Below, one piece after another: positions 51,401-58,219 of a stretch of DNA of 64,000 nt (the first letter of the stretch is position 1; each line of letters begins with the position of its first letter). The notes beneath the pieces were generated by a model, which had not been told where the DNA came from, searched no databases, and saw only the letters and a program-made list of their open reading frames with translations. The translations under genes and the position numbers were made by a program. The stretch lies in NCBI GenBank assembly GCA_030407085.1, contig CM059585.1, positions 120,013,001 through 120,077,000 of the forward strand, written 5' to 3'. Source of the stretch: Trichopria drosophilae (Eukaryota; Arthropoda; Insecta; Hymenoptera; Diapriidae).

Positions 51401-53778
51401 AATACAAGTACTAATCACGACTTTCTTTCTCATGCAGAAGGCGAGGACTGCGAAATCCAATTTGGCGAAAGCGTTTTGTTACCAGCAGCAGAAATTTATA
51501 GGAGAGAACGACCTGATTACGACCCAAACTACGACGATCCTGATGACACATTGCAGTTTTACATCGCTTTGGATGTGAGTTCAAATTAGATATATTGTTT
51601 CTGCTATTCTTTTTTTTAAGGGTGTACCCCACGAAAAGCATCTATATCAACGTCAACAACATCTGGGATCGACCCTCAGTCCTAACGCCGATCGTGTGTT
51701 CATTATTTTTATAAATGATCTACCATAACACGTTCAGATAATCGAAAGAAAATGTTGAAAATGTAATTTATTTGTTGTTTTAATTTTGCAATATTATACG
51801 TAATTTTTTATCTATTACTAATTGCATATGTAAATTGCTATAAATTTGTTTTCTGTTTAATCCATTAACGTCAAAAAAGACATTTTTCAGGATCCAATTT
51901 CAATAGAGAATTTCGTAATAGAACCAAAGTTAAACAAAATTGAAAGAAACATATCCTACTATTTTCGAGGTCGCTCTTTTCAACGGTGCAAGTTCAAATA
52001 TGTCTCAAATTTCAATTTGTTTATAATTTTTGCATAAATAAATAAAAATTACGATTTTTTCAGGGAATTTTTTTTTTCAATTCAACTTCTGTCCCGGATA
52101 TCGAGTTCAGATCTGACCTCAGGTTTGCGATCAGCGACCTCAATTACTCCCTAGTATACTAAGTGTCATCAAAATGGAGGCAATTAACGAATTTTCTCCC
52201 GCCATATTGGATCCGCCATTTTGATTTTCAAAATTCTGACTCTTGATTTGTGATCAGCGACCTCAATTACCTCTTAGTACTAAGTTTCATAAAAATACAG
52301 ACGATTAACAAATTTTTGCCCGCCATTTTGAATTTCAAAATTCTGACTTCAAATTCGCGTTAAGCGACCTCAATTACCCCTTAGTACTAAGTTTCATCAA
52401 AATACAGACGATTAACGAATTTTCGCCAGCCATATTCGATCCGCCATTTTGAATTTCAAAATTCTGACTCCAGATTTGTGATCAGCGACCTCAAAAACGT
52501 AATAACACGTTTTTGTATCACCTACATTCTTTTTCGAAACATGCTATATTTGTATACGCGAATATCTGGGAAGAATATTCTCGATTAGGCCGCCATCTTA
52601 ATTGCGCAACCACAAATTTAAAAATCCACCAGCATAACTTTTAAGTACAACTATCGCGTCCACGATTCTGATACGTTTTAAGTAATTTTAAACCCGATAT
52701 TCGGGACAAAAGATGAATTTAAAAAAAAATTTCCCTGAAAAAATCGTATTTTTTATTTAATTATGCCAAAATTATAAATAAATTGAAATTTTAGACATGT
52801 TTGGACCACACCATTGAAAAGAGGGACCTCGAAAATAGTAGGCTACGTTTCCTTCAATTCTTTTTAACTTCGGTTTTATTACGAAATTCTCCATTGAAAT
52901 TGAATCCTGAAAAGTGTCCTTTTTTACGTTAATGGGTTAAGAAACCTTAAAAATAACCCTACAAAATAACGTAGCATTAACTAACTACAGTAGAACCTCA
53001 CATTAGGGACACCGACACATAAAATTTACTTTTATCTAACACTAGTAATGTAGAGAGGGAAGTAATGTTTACCCCCACCTAAATAAGTGTCTTACTTGCG
53101 CATGCGCAAATATACATACACAACCTTACGACTGACACACCTACTATGACGTAGTGGGGGTAACAGACAGAACTGAAGTGTGAGTTTTCATTAGTGGGGG
53201 ATGTCACTAACGTGTGGTTCACTATTGCGAAGCCCTGCGTATTTCATACTTTATTGGTTTGAATGGTTGTAATTTTGTTTTCGATAACAGCTTAATACTT
53301 TATGTGAAAATAGATAATGATTACTTTTATTAGTGAACAATAAATAGGATACAATTTCGTAGGATTCAAATTTTTAATTTTCTACTTTCAAACCTCAACA
53401 TTTTATGAATCTCATAAATTACAATACAAATAATGCGGAAAACCCCCATTAAAACAATTTCATTATAACGAATAAAATTTTCGGAGCTGGAGAACTTTCA
53501 TTTTTCTTAACTTGAAAATGACTCACAAAAAATATTAAAATTCCATTATTTTATTGTTAAAGTGCGAGACCTCAGACATACTTCGAGAATTCGTCGGTTT
53601 GGAAGATGCCGTTCCTTTATTGACAGCCGTTGACATCCCACGAGGAGTTTACGCCGTTATGGAAGATGGCGCTGCAATAACAGTGGATTCCGTCCAACAA
53701 TTTGTAGACGGATTCAGAAATGGAAAATTACCTACAAACAAAATCGCTGCTGTGCACAAATCACCAAAGTCCGAATAA
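9136..53778 (+). CDS. NXN: Nucleoredoxin, 5'-partial, six exons seen
   Basis: Thioredoxin-fold oxidoreductase; vertebrate nucleoredoxin binds Dishevelled and other partners and acts in redox control in cytosol and nucleus. Exons 9136-9405, 33971-34071, 49169-49364, 50058-50148, 51438-51574 and 53563-53778 join in frame (junction phases 0, 2, 0, 1, 0) into 336 residues plus TAA. Order: the end of the first thioredoxin-like domain with cis-Pro GVPTL (residues 12-16) and FPW (44-46); the central domain with VYFSAHWCPPC (84-94), FVSSDRSEESY, MPWL (136-139) and AIPTL (160-164); then FPW (191-193) and a third thioredoxin-like domain without a CxxC pair but with AVPLL (281-285). This order and wording match animal nucleoredoxins (human about 435 residues), so about 100 N-terminal residues are missing, presumably upstream of the window. 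All introns are GT/AG: 24,565, 15,097, 693, 1,289 and 1,988 bp. The first intron hosts an antisense lipocalin gene. Confidence 0.93.
13480..14140. repeat. Degenerate copies of the 'TTCAAAATGGCG / GTCGCTGATTACGAAT' repeat family
   Basis: Direct words TTCAAAATGGAGAATCCAATGTGGCGG (about 13510) and TTCAAAATGGCGGATGCAAT (about 13632) occur with inverted versions such as ATCCGCCATG near 13810 and CAACATTTTGAATTTTTAAAATCTGAC near 13828. The same module recurs near 15.8, 48.8, 52.1 and 57.0 kb. Confidence 0.7.
15690..16260. mobile_element. TTAA-flanked inverted-repeat element (piggyBac-type MITE)
   Basis: TTAA then CCCCTTCGTTGGCA at the left is mirrored by TGCCAACGAAAGGG then TTAA at the right. Inside, TCAAAATGGCGAATCCAATA (about 15832) faces its inverted counterpart at about 16051-16079, making a foldback. 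TTAA target sites and CCC-starting ends are piggyBac hallmarks; there is no transposase. Confidence 0.75.
19831..19836 (-). terminator. Candidate polyadenylation signal of the lipocalin
   Basis: TTTATT on the + strand, AATAAA on the minus strand, about 140 bp past the lipocalin stop codon and so at a normal distance for a short 3' UTR. Confidence 0.5.
19978..20104 (-). CDS. Lipocalin exon 4: C-terminal strand and helix
   Basis: 127 bp after ATTACAG. G completes the split Arg codon, then [18 protein letters not shown], a basic helix, and FNC followed by TGA (19980-19978). The WxxxLTR arrangement and terminal Cys match lipocalin ends. This exon is below usual ORF size limits and was found by searching for the missing C-terminus. 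Confidence 0.85.
19978..22516 (-). CDS. Secreted lipocalin (apolipoprotein D / bilin-binding type), complete, four exons
   Basis: Minus-strand exons 22516-22340, 21987-21857, 20524-20348 and 20104-19978 join (phases 0, 2, 2) into 203 residues and TGA. Lipocalins form an eight-stranded barrel that carries small hydrophobic ligands outside cells. Seen: ATG at 22516 after an in-frame TAA; an n-region with K/R and a hydrophobic core (residues 16-26), hence a likely signal peptide; NFSSYYENW (56-64) at the place of the first lipocalin motif, with Asn instead of the usual GxW spacing; [17 protein letters not shown] (148-156), the second motif; WIFILTRTG (165-173), holding the conserved Arg of the third motif; final FNC. 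Cysteines 35, 80, 156 and 203 sit where apolipoprotein D forms disulfides 35-156 and 80-203. Three N-glycosylation sequons (56, 99, 104). Introns are 352, 1,332 and 243 bp. The gene lies antisense within a nucleoredoxin intron. Ligand is unknown. Confidence 0.88.
20348..20524 (-). CDS. Lipocalin exon 3: central strands and second lipocalin motif
   Basis: 177 bp, acceptor GTTTAG and donor GTAATG. The first base completes the Ser codon; then [21 protein letters not shown] and [13 protein letters not shown]. If not spliced the frame would stop two codons later, but splicing to 20104 gives the expected C-terminal lipocalin sequence. Confidence 0.87.
21489..21617. repeat. 129-bp direct repeat, copy 1
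   Basis: It matches 21726-21854 with about three substitutions over 129 bp. Both copies lie in lipocalin intron 2. High identity in neutral DNA suggests a recent duplication. Confidence 0.9.
21618..21725. other. 108-bp GC-richer block between two direct repeats
   Basis: The block differs in composition from its AT-rich flanks and contains CGCGACGGGACC and GGTGGAATCC. It may be an insertion whose arrival produced the flanking 129-bp repeats, or unrelated sequence trapped by a tandem duplication. I do not recognise the family with confidence. Confidence 0.4.
21726..21854. repeat. 129-bp direct repeat, copy 2, touching the lipocalin exon 2 donor
   Basis: Near-identical to 21489-21617. Its right end is two bases from the exon 2 boundary (donor read on the minus strand from 21856), so the copied block begins inside the splice donor. 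Confidence 0.9.
21857..21987 (-). CDS. Lipocalin exon 2: first barrel strands
   Basis: 131 bp, acceptor TTTCAG and donor GTACGT. It encodes [12 protein letters not shown] and [15 protein letters not shown], then ends with two bases of a Ser codon. A second possible donor, four bases further on (GTATTA), would give phase 0 and break the frame with exon 3, so GTACGT is preferred. The intron side of this donor is involved in a 129-bp duplication. Confidence 0.85.
22340..22516 (-). CDS. Lipocalin exon 1: signal peptide and N-terminus
   Basis: 59 codons from ATG (22516-22514) to the donor GTGGGT beginning at 22339; phase 0. An in-frame TAA lies upstream with no ATG between, which supports this start. 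Residues 1-28 look like a signal peptide; C35 is the first conserved cysteine and NFSS ends the exon. The open frame continues two codons into the intron before a stop. Confidence 0.8.
23600..24000. promoter_or_regulatory. GC/CpG-rich island with a GCGCATGCGC palindrome
   Basis: About 400 bp of complex, CpG-containing sequence in an AT-rich intron, with GCGCATGCGC at 23735-23744 (the consensus of NRF-1-family factors) and GGCGCCCGGGCAG beside it. Both strands carry open frames (23577-24011 +, 23608-23805 -) without recognisable protein content. It could be an enhancer, an alternative promoter or a conserved non-coding element. Confidence 0.35.
24230..24990. promoter_or_regulatory. Second complex, GC-richer island
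   Basis: Composition again departs from the surrounding intron, with overlapping open frames on both strands that match nothing I know. It is listed as a candidate conserved non-coding element only. Confidence 0.25.
26786..27130. repeat. Probable non-autonomous transposon patch with a TG microsatellite
   Basis: It holds AACTTCCGGTCTACAGGGAAG (a short inverted pair around GGTCTACA), a (TG)n run at 26919-26932 followed by TACGGATGAAAACC, and AACATGATCGGCTGAGCGGTTTTCGAG. The texture is that of a dispersed repeat; no terminal repeats were defined. Confidence 0.35.
27190..27325. repeat. Foldback of short AAAAGCCGACATAT units
   Basis: Four units (AAAAGCCGACATAT, AAAGCCGACAAG, AAACCGACATAT, AAAGCCGACACGG) on the left are followed by three inverted ones on the right (ATATGCCGATTTTT, TAGTCGGTTTT, GTCGGCTTTTTT). 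The whole can fold into a hairpin. Confidence 0.8.
28120..28450. promoter_or_regulatory. Complex GC-richer island in the intron
   Basis: It includes CACGTG-type words (TCACGTGCTCC, GCACGTGGTC). Three overlapping + open frames are present but have no recognisable domain. Candidate regulatory or conserved non-coding DNA. Confidence 0.25.
28779..29075. mobile_element. MITE-like element with degenerate ends
   Basis: The left end GTGAAACCTCAAATTAGTGACC resembles the inverse of the right end AATTAAGGGGAGGACTAC only in part, but the layout (CCCCTCTTA words, a CGCATGCG centre, GGGGAA near the end) is that of the other TA MITEs here. Confidence 0.45.
29155..29605 (-). mobile_element. Non-LTR retrotransposon reverse transcriptase relic
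   Basis: On the minus strand, [17 protein letters not shown] matches the catalytic FxDDLQ block of Jockey/CR1-type reverse transcriptases, with the first catalytic Asp changed to Asn (YAND). It is followed by [20 protein letters not shown] (typical) and, after an in-frame [12 protein letters not shown] and [11 protein letters not shown], then [20 protein letters not shown], the usual thumb region. A stop and the active-site change make it dead. Confidence 0.85.
31095..31530. mobile_element. Diverged copy of the ACAGGACCAC MITE with internal insert
   Basis: The ends GGATCTTATAGATTTTTAGTCGCT (left) and its inverse near 31490, with TGACGTCA-like centres, match the intact copy at 62623-62903. 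About 180 bp of extra sequence (about 31240-31420, with TTTACGGACT repeats) sits inside. Confidence 0.6.
32760..33480 (-). mobile_element. Penelope-like element, 3' part with GIY-YIG endonuclease, decayed
   Basis: Minus strand, in order: [20 protein letters not shown] (the linker after the reverse transcriptase), then [17 protein letters not shown], the start of a Penelope GIY-YIG nuclease domain (VYKIPC..C...Y) whose YIG is replaced, then [20 protein letters not shown] and frame breaks. The element ends with CTGAAGAAGAACC...GGTCGAAACGC at 32800-32771, the common Penelope terminal motif. Several frameshifts show it is inactive. Confidence 0.8.
33510..33830 (-). mobile_element. Possible C-terminus of a non-LTR retroelement ORF
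   Basis: The minus-strand frame reads [19 protein letters not shown], then [13 protein letters not shown] and a Lys/Arg-rich end, resembling the far C-terminus of LINE ORF2 proteins (the LPxxIKNI...FKxxLK pattern). It lies between NXN exon 33971 and the Penelope relic. The similarity is weak. Confidence 0.35.
33971..34071 (+). CDS. NXN: Nucleoredoxin exon: catalytic CPPC
   Basis: 101 bp beginning directly after TTTTGCAG. It starts with the redox-active CPPC, then [18 protein letters not shown] and FEVIFVSSD, as in the central thioredoxin domain of nucleoredoxins. It ends with two bases (AG) of an Arg codon before the donor GTAAGT at 34072; the next exon supplies the third base. An exon this short is easily missed by an ORF search. 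Confidence 0.93.
35722..35925. mobile_element. Truncated copy of the ACAGGACCAC MITE
   Basis: It begins ACAGGACCACAAAAAAAA, runs through the same GTGGATCTTATAGATTTTGA and TCACGTCAGGTTTTCGAAAT modules as the intact copy at 62623-62903, and stops soon after the centre, so the right arm is missing. The ATTAC before it is shared with the intact copy. Confidence 0.8.
36419..37508. mobile_element. 1.09-kb inverted-repeat element with TGCAAAAAGGG words
   Basis: TATGAATCGGTCCATGCAAA at the left is mirrored at 37472-37508. The word TGCAAAAAGGGNNCTAAGTCC recurs inside as a 55-bp hairpin (36554-36608) and again at 37281-37304. No coding sequence. TA/AT-rich flanks give no clear target duplication. Confidence 0.75.
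39381..39470. mobile_element. 90-bp TTAA-flanked mini-palindrome
   Basis: TTAACCCTNC at the left and GGAGGGTTAA at the right enclose a perfect 18-bp palindrome GGACGAGTATACTCGTCC at 39400-39417. It looks like a minimal piggyBac-type MITE. Confidence 0.55.
40866..41615. mobile_element. TA-flanked 750-bp MITE, GGGGAAGGCGGGGCGAAG ends
   Basis: TA before 40866 and after 41615. The terminal inverted repeats GGGGAAGRCGGGGCGAAG match at 17 of 18 positions. A third partial copy of the end (TTTCGCCGCTTCACCCC) lies inside at about 41240. Non-coding. Confidence 0.8.
42440..42930. promoter_or_regulatory. Complex GC-richer island in the second giant intron
   Basis: About 490 bp with CpG-rich words (GGTCGCCGTAAAT, GGCGCCGCTTTACGACC) in AT-rich surroundings. 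One + open frame (42506-42763) has no recognisable protein content. Candidate conserved non-coding element. Confidence 0.25.
44717..45435. repeat. Degenerate tandem repeats with AACCAAACCGGTTTGGT words
   Basis: Units starting ACCAAACCAGTTTGGTACTA (45114), CAAACCAGTTTGGTACTAAA (about 45308) and the related AATAGTTTGGTACTGATAAC (about 45407) share GAGTTTCAAACTAAATTGTG. Looser copies (CCAAACGGGTTCAGTTCCA) extend left to about 44717. The core CCGGTTTGG is partly palindromic. A further fragment lies at about 18770-18830. Confidence 0.7.
48775..48915. repeat. Fragment of the TTCAAAATGGCG / GAGGTCGCTGAT family
   Basis: TTTCAAAATGGCGACTT followed by TTTTTGAGGTCGCTGATAAC and TTCTGACATCAGAATTACAA, the same module as at 15.8 and 52.1 kb. 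Confidence 0.65.
49169..49364 (+). CDS. NXN: Nucleoredoxin exon: rest of the central Trx domain
   Basis: 196 bp after CATTTCAG. The first base completes the split Arg codon. It then encodes [15 protein letters not shown], an Arg/Lys-rich helix, the cis-Pro loop AIPTLAILD and a strand ending EDPEGL. The donor is GTACGT at 49365. It matches the human SADRSEESFKQYF...MPWL region closely in order and spacing. Confidence 0.93.
49780..49852 (+). pseudogene. tRNA-like relic (Thr AGT-like)
   Basis: 73 bp, tRNA-sized, inside an NXN intron. The anticodon stem is perfect (TTCGA/TCGAA) around loop CCAGTAA, giving AGT, but position 33 is C rather than T. A T-arm/B-box-like GAGTTCGATTCC and the 3' end GCGCATCCA are clear. 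The 5' acceptor half pairs poorly and two T-stem pairs are lost. Best read as a tRNA pseudogene or the head of a tRNA-derived SINE. Confidence 0.4.
50058..50148 (+). CDS. NXN: Nucleoredoxin exon: start of third Trx-like domain
   Basis: 91 bp after TGCACAG. It encodes [18 protein letters not shown] and APAIILFV, the family's FPW linker and the first strand of the third thioredoxin-like domain. It ends with one base (G) of a Glu codon before GTAAGA. It is too short to stand out as an ORF and was recovered from frame continuity with its neighbours. Confidence 0.88.
50682..50938. mobile_element. TA-flanked MITE, CAGTGGYCCTCCCC-type ends
   Basis: TA at 50680-50681 and 50939-50940. CAGTGGCCCTCCCCGTATTC at the left, GGGGAAGACCACTG at the right. 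The interior has repeated TATTTTAA/TTAAAATA and CCCCTCATGA. Located in the NXN intron 50149-51437. Confidence 0.8.
51438..51574 (+). CDS. NXN: Nucleoredoxin exon: acidic helix and strand of third domain
   Basis: 137 bp after CATGCAG. AA completes the split Glu codon, then [20 protein letters not shown], an acidic segment with [12 protein letters not shown], and LQFYIALD. Donor GTGAGT at 51575. It corresponds to the human segment from FVDSEDDGES to LLFFVAGED, which likewise lacks a CxxC pair. Confidence 0.9.
51857..52940. mobile_element. 1.08-kb TTAA-flanked element with long terminal inverted repeats
   Basis: TTAA at both ends (51857-51860, 52937-52940). Inverted arms of about 230 bp begin TCCATTAACGTCAAAAAAGA and its near match; they share TTTCAATAGAGAATTTCGTA and ACTATTTTCGAGGTCGCTC. 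The centre is a tandem array. It lies in the last NXN intron. Arms this long make a foldback; there is no transposase. Confidence 0.85.
52111..52495. repeat. Tandem array, three and a half units of 107-123 bp
   Basis: TTCTGAC starts occur at about 52111, 52234, 52341 and 52462. Each unit has GATCAGCGACCTCAATTAC, CTAAGTTTCATCAAAATACA, and GATCCGCCATTTTGAATTTC. The second unit lacks the CATATTGGATCCG segment, which explains its shorter length. Confidence 0.85.
52988..53225. mobile_element. TA-flanked MITE with CAGTAGAACCTCAC-type ends and a TTGCGCATGCGCAA centre
   Basis: CAGTAGAACCTCACATTAG at the left corresponds to an inverted CTAACGTGTGGTTCACTA at the right, with several mismatches. GTGGGGG and CCCCCAC words face each other inside. 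The 14-bp palindrome lies at 53096-53109. Located in the last NXN intron, just after the TTAA element. Confidence 0.7.
53563..53778 (+). CDS. NXN: Nucleoredoxin terminal coding exon
   Basis: 216 bp including TAA at 53776-53778. It follows AG at 53561-53562; the acceptor tract (TTTTATTGTTAAAG) is weaker than the others. It encodes [18 protein letters not shown] (cis-Pro strand of the third domain), [19 protein letters not shown] and FRNGKL near the C-terminus, matching the human PEAAPLLTILD...VEAFVNDFLAEKL end. The tail is about 15 residues longer than human and rich in Lys and Ser. Confidence 0.92.
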   Translation, partial: CETSDILREFVGLEDAVPLLTAVDIPRGVYAVMEDGAAITVDSVQQFVDGFRNGKLPTNKIAAVHKSPKSE

Positions 53779-54075
53779 ATAACAGACAAGATGCCCAAGA
53801 TTAAATAATAATCTTCGAGTCACACAATCCTGAGAAGCTCGGAGACAATGTATAGAGAAACTTTCGCAATCTCATTTACTTTAAGAATATATGTATTATA
53901 GTTGGTTGAAGTGTTTACCGATCGCAACACGATATTAATATTAGAATTATAAGTAGTTTTCGTTCGAGTAGATGTCTTTCGTATCTTTGAGGAAATTTGA
54001 ATAACGATCATACTGTAGAAAACATTTTTTATCGACGTGTCGATTACCTGTTAAATAAAAACGTGTCGTTTTGAA
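53779..54075 (+). other. NXN: Probable NXN 3' untranslated region
   Basis: The sequence from the stop codon to just past a canonical AATAAA at 54054-54059. There is no long open frame in it. The end is inferred from the signal only; another AATAAA overlaps the stop codon at 53774-53779 and would be too close to use. Confidence 0.5.
54054..54059 (+). terminator. Candidate polyadenylation signal of NXN
   Basis: AATAAA about 275 bp after the NXN stop codon, followed by a T/G-bearing stretch within about 30 bp. Position and sequence fit; RNA ends would confirm it. Confidence 0.5.
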
Positions 54076-54879
54076 TTAATTAAGGAAGTGTATTTTTGTT
54101 ACCTCTGTGTTTTCTAACCATCTATTTTAGTTGTAACGATACAGGTAGGTAAAATAATTATTGGAAATAGGTGTATGAACAAGAGAGACCGTGGACAATA
54201 GAAGATGGACAATAATAGTAAAACAAAATGAGAAAAGTAAAATGACATTTTAACCTTGCATTTTGAAAGGAGTCGATAATAACGTTAAATTTGTTTTGTA
54301 ATTGCGTTTGTTGCCCTTAACCTTACTAAAGCTTCTGGTTTCTATCGAGCCAAAACAAACATATTTTGGTTGGATAGAATTTTAACCAACGTTTTCGAAA
54401 GTATTTCCCCATTTCGAGTCTAGAATTTCTGATTCGATATTTAATTATTAGTTTAACTTAGATTTTGCGATTGAGGACATATTTTCAATTGCAGGAAGCA
54501 ACCGTTGGAGGGGGTAAAAGATGAAAAATACACAAACAAATTTTAAAAATATTTGAGGATAATTATTACTATTATTAGTGACTTTTTGAAGATAGAAACG
54601 AGTTTGTAATATGTTTGAAGTACTAATCAAATTTAGACTGGAGTGTTACTTGGAGAAAATTCTTTCTATACCAAAATCCCATTTCGGATTTCGAAAACGA
54701 TAATCCACTAAATAGTTTACTCCTCGATTTCTAGTACATCCATTCTGATAAAATTTGTATGTCCATATAAAACCTTTCTAAAAACTTTATAGAATCCTTT
54801 CTTTATAAAAGTTGTGTAAAGATTTTATAAAAACTTTATAAAACATTTTTATAAATGTTCACAAAGGCTTAATCGAACA

Positions 54880-56190
54880 TGGTGCTGCCAGTGTTTTGCC
54901 TCATTCAAAAAGCATTACAAAAAACTCGGATCAATTTAGACCTCATCTTTACGTATATGTCTGAGCTTACTCCAACCAAATCAACGTTATTCAATATCTC
55001 AGTAACATTCCTCCCATTATACTCTAACATCAAGATACTATAAATTTTCGTTTCAACAAACCTCGTCTCCTCTTTTAAAAAAATTAAAAACTAGTTGAAG
55101 AATGTAAAAGGTATAAAAAGTAAAAATGTGTTAGATTCTCTCCTTTACTACTCTTTCTTTATAAAAATAACCTACACCATTCCCGAAAATCACAATTTCC
55201 ATTTCCCCTTTAATATCCAATTTTTTCCTTGTGAAACAAACCTCAATATTTGTAGAGAACGCAAATTAAAGCCACTTCCTCATATTGAATTTGATTTTCA
55301 TCTCCAAAAGACTTTCCCTAATCACAATCATACTTACTCGATGGCTCCTCAGCATTTAGAAACGAAATTTAATCCTCTGTCAATAGCCGTCATAAAAAAA
55401 ATGAAGTTTTTGGAAAAACACAGGATCAACGACCATCTTTCTGTCCTAGAATCAGAACTTCTTGACATCCTCCATCCCAATAATTATGTCATCCGTAATA
55501 ACCTTGTTTCCACTATCATAGTATCAGGAGACTCTACCCCAACTCCAACAACCACTATATAAAAGGCGAGCTAACCACATCAACTTTGAAAATATCTTTA
55601 AAATTATTCCTATCCAAAATTAAATTCGTATTTACTTGGTGACCTGCTGACCTTAATATACCAGGTAACCAAACTGCGAACAAAGCAGCCAAATCAGCTC
55701 ACCTACGTTAAAATGTTAACTTTACCTCTAAAATTTGTCTCATCGGTCAAACTTGAAAAGAATTAACGACATAGCAACTTATTGGAATAAAATTCTTAAA
55801 TCAGAATTTCAAAAAAAGGAACATATTTTATAAAATCTAGTAAATCTATATGCAACATTAAATCCTGGTACTTGTCTGCTCCAGAACTCCAGAAAGAACA
55901 AATCAAGATAATCGACCGTCTCAAATCAAGGCATTGTAATTTCCCGCAACATTTATTCAAAATAAAACGTTTGCCAATAAAGAAATGCATTTGCGAATCA
56001 TCCAATGCACTCAATTCTCAGTGATAAGATTTGACTTAATTTACAACCTACATAAGGAAAGTAATGTAATCCCATACGAATATCTTGAAAGCACTTGCTA
56101 CTTTCGTTATCCAGGCTATGGCAGCTTTGGAAGATTACTTCCATTCGTTATCAGTTAACCCTACAGGCACAACCAATTAAAACTTGAATT
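54880..56190 (+). mobile_element. Non-LTR retrotransposon 3' part with RNase H, decayed
   Basis: Plus-strand pieces in shifting frames. PADLNIPGNQTANKAAKSAH (about 55640-55710) is the end of an RNase H domain (normally WVPxHxGIPGNExADxxAK). LKSRHCNFPQHLFKIKRL with CICESS (about 55920-56005) matches the RLRSGH..L...L.......C.C.E zinc-like tail. The open frame 55095-55562 is the connecting segment before it. Many stops and frameshifts show it is inactive. Confidence 0.75.
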
Positions 56191-56949
56191 AAGGTAAGGA
56201 AATCACCAACTTGAAGGTTCATACATAAAAATAACGTGAACTTCAACATAAATTTGAAACGACACTAACCACTTCAAATTTGATATACGAAATCTATTAA
56301 CCTCGGAATAAACTAACTAAGAAAAAATAACCAACCACGTCTATCAACACCCCAACATTTATCACCAGGAAAAAAAATTACTGGACAAAAGAACTACATA
56401 ACTAGTTTGGGCCGTGTTAGCTTGTCCGTCCTGATTTCTACCAGTTAAGAAAGAACAAGAAAGATCTTAAGAATATCATCAAAGCAAAGGCTGCACAACG
56501 ACCTCCTAAATGTATATTTTCTAAGAAAAAATGTAAGTTGATGATTTTAATTATTTAGTTTACTCATACAATACAAGATATAAATTTTAAAGAAAACTTC
56601 TTTGAACGCTCCTTGTGAGGTGCAACAGCCAGCAAAAATGTTTGTTTGCCATATACACATACTGTGAAAAAGTTACTTTATTAACCCTTTGCGGCGCAGT
56701 TGTAACCCAGATTACCACCTTTTTAATTCACATCTTTTCTGTCTAGTTTCATTGCTTTCGAAGCAAAATTCAAAAAATCTTTTTACAGTGGTAGAGGGGG
56801 CTTTTTAGTACGTAACGAAAAGGATAATAAATGCAATTACGCAATATTATTAACAAGTATAAATAAATAAATTTAAAAAATCGTCGATTTTTTAGAAAGA
56901 AATCGTTTTTCAACGAACTAAAAGGTAAATTAGAACCAAATTGGTGCTC

Positions 56950-57340
56950 GGGGGTTTTTGGGGTCGCTGATTACGAACTTGAAGTCGGTTTTGAAAAATA
57001 CAAAATGGCGGAAACAATATGGCGGATGAATTTTTAAAAATTCATCTGATTTACTTGAAACTCGTTACTGGGGGGGTTGCTTGGGTCGCTGAGTACGAAT
57101 TTGAAGTCAGTTTTAAAAAATTCAAAATGGCGGAAACAATATGGCGGATGAATTTTTAAAAATTCATCTGATTTACTTGAAACTCGTTACTCGGGGGTTT
57201 CTGGGGTCGCTGATTATGAATCTGGCCTCGGATTTTGAATATTCAAAATGAAGGATCCAAGATGTCCGATCGAAATATGAAAATGTACCCGATATTGATA
57301 AAGCTGTGTACTCGGGTGTTTTTGGAGTCGCTTATTACGG
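56950..57340. repeat. Tandem array of about 120-bp units
   Basis: GGGTCGCTGATTACGAA-type starts occur at about 56960, 57080, 57205 and 57325. Units share ACAAAATGGCGGAAACAATA, TGGCGGATGAATTTTTAAAA and TTGAAACTCGTTACTCGGGG. The first two complete units are nearly identical. Same family as the 52.1-kb array, in the opposite orientation. Confidence 0.85.
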
Positions 57341-58219
57341 ACTCATCAGTAGGGGACTCGGTAAAAATTTGTAATTTTAATTATGTGAAATATGTGAGGA
57401 CCATATACAATAATAATATAGGAATAAATGATTATAAACAAATCTCGGGTTTGAGATTCTTATTTACATAAAATTAAGATCAAATATTTATCAGAGATCG
57501 AAAAGTAAGAAACAATATGCATTAAAAAAAAACTTCATAAATATTTGAAAATTAGTATATTACAGCTGCAATAGCTAACTACGTTTACTTTGAAAACAAT
57601 ATGAAAAATGCATACTTTTTTATACTTTGTCGATTATCAACAGAATGCACTAGATTTTCATACTAAAAAATATTAACATTTATTATTTATAATAATCTAA
57701 ATAACCTTTTCTTCATAAACCTTATAATTTAGTTTCTCAACTTTTTACTCGAAATTATTTTTCTCGAAAACTATCAAATTCAAAAAATTCTCGTTTCGGA
57801 CGCTATTTTGGATCATTCAGGTGACAAAACTTACTTTTCAAAACAGTTTTCTGAAGTTCAGACATTCCATTCACCATGTAAATTGGTTTCAAGATGGATT
57901 CGGTATTTTTTACACTCATTTTTTGTCTTTTTTCTCATTTTGGATATCATCATTGAAAGATCGATCGAAAATCTATCAATGTCATATGTTCAAATATTTT
58001 TTAGGTACAAATTTATATACATTTGATAGGTTTGACTTTTTCGACCATTTTATAAATTAATATATTCTTAAATAGTGATTGTTTTTTCGGTCATATATAT
58101 AATAGATATTAAAAATAGTTGATTTAATAAAGCTTAAAAAATTAGAGGAAAAGGAAAAAAACAGGTAAGGGTTTATAATTTGGAGTTTTTGTTTGTAATA
58201 TAAATAATAAATGAAAATC

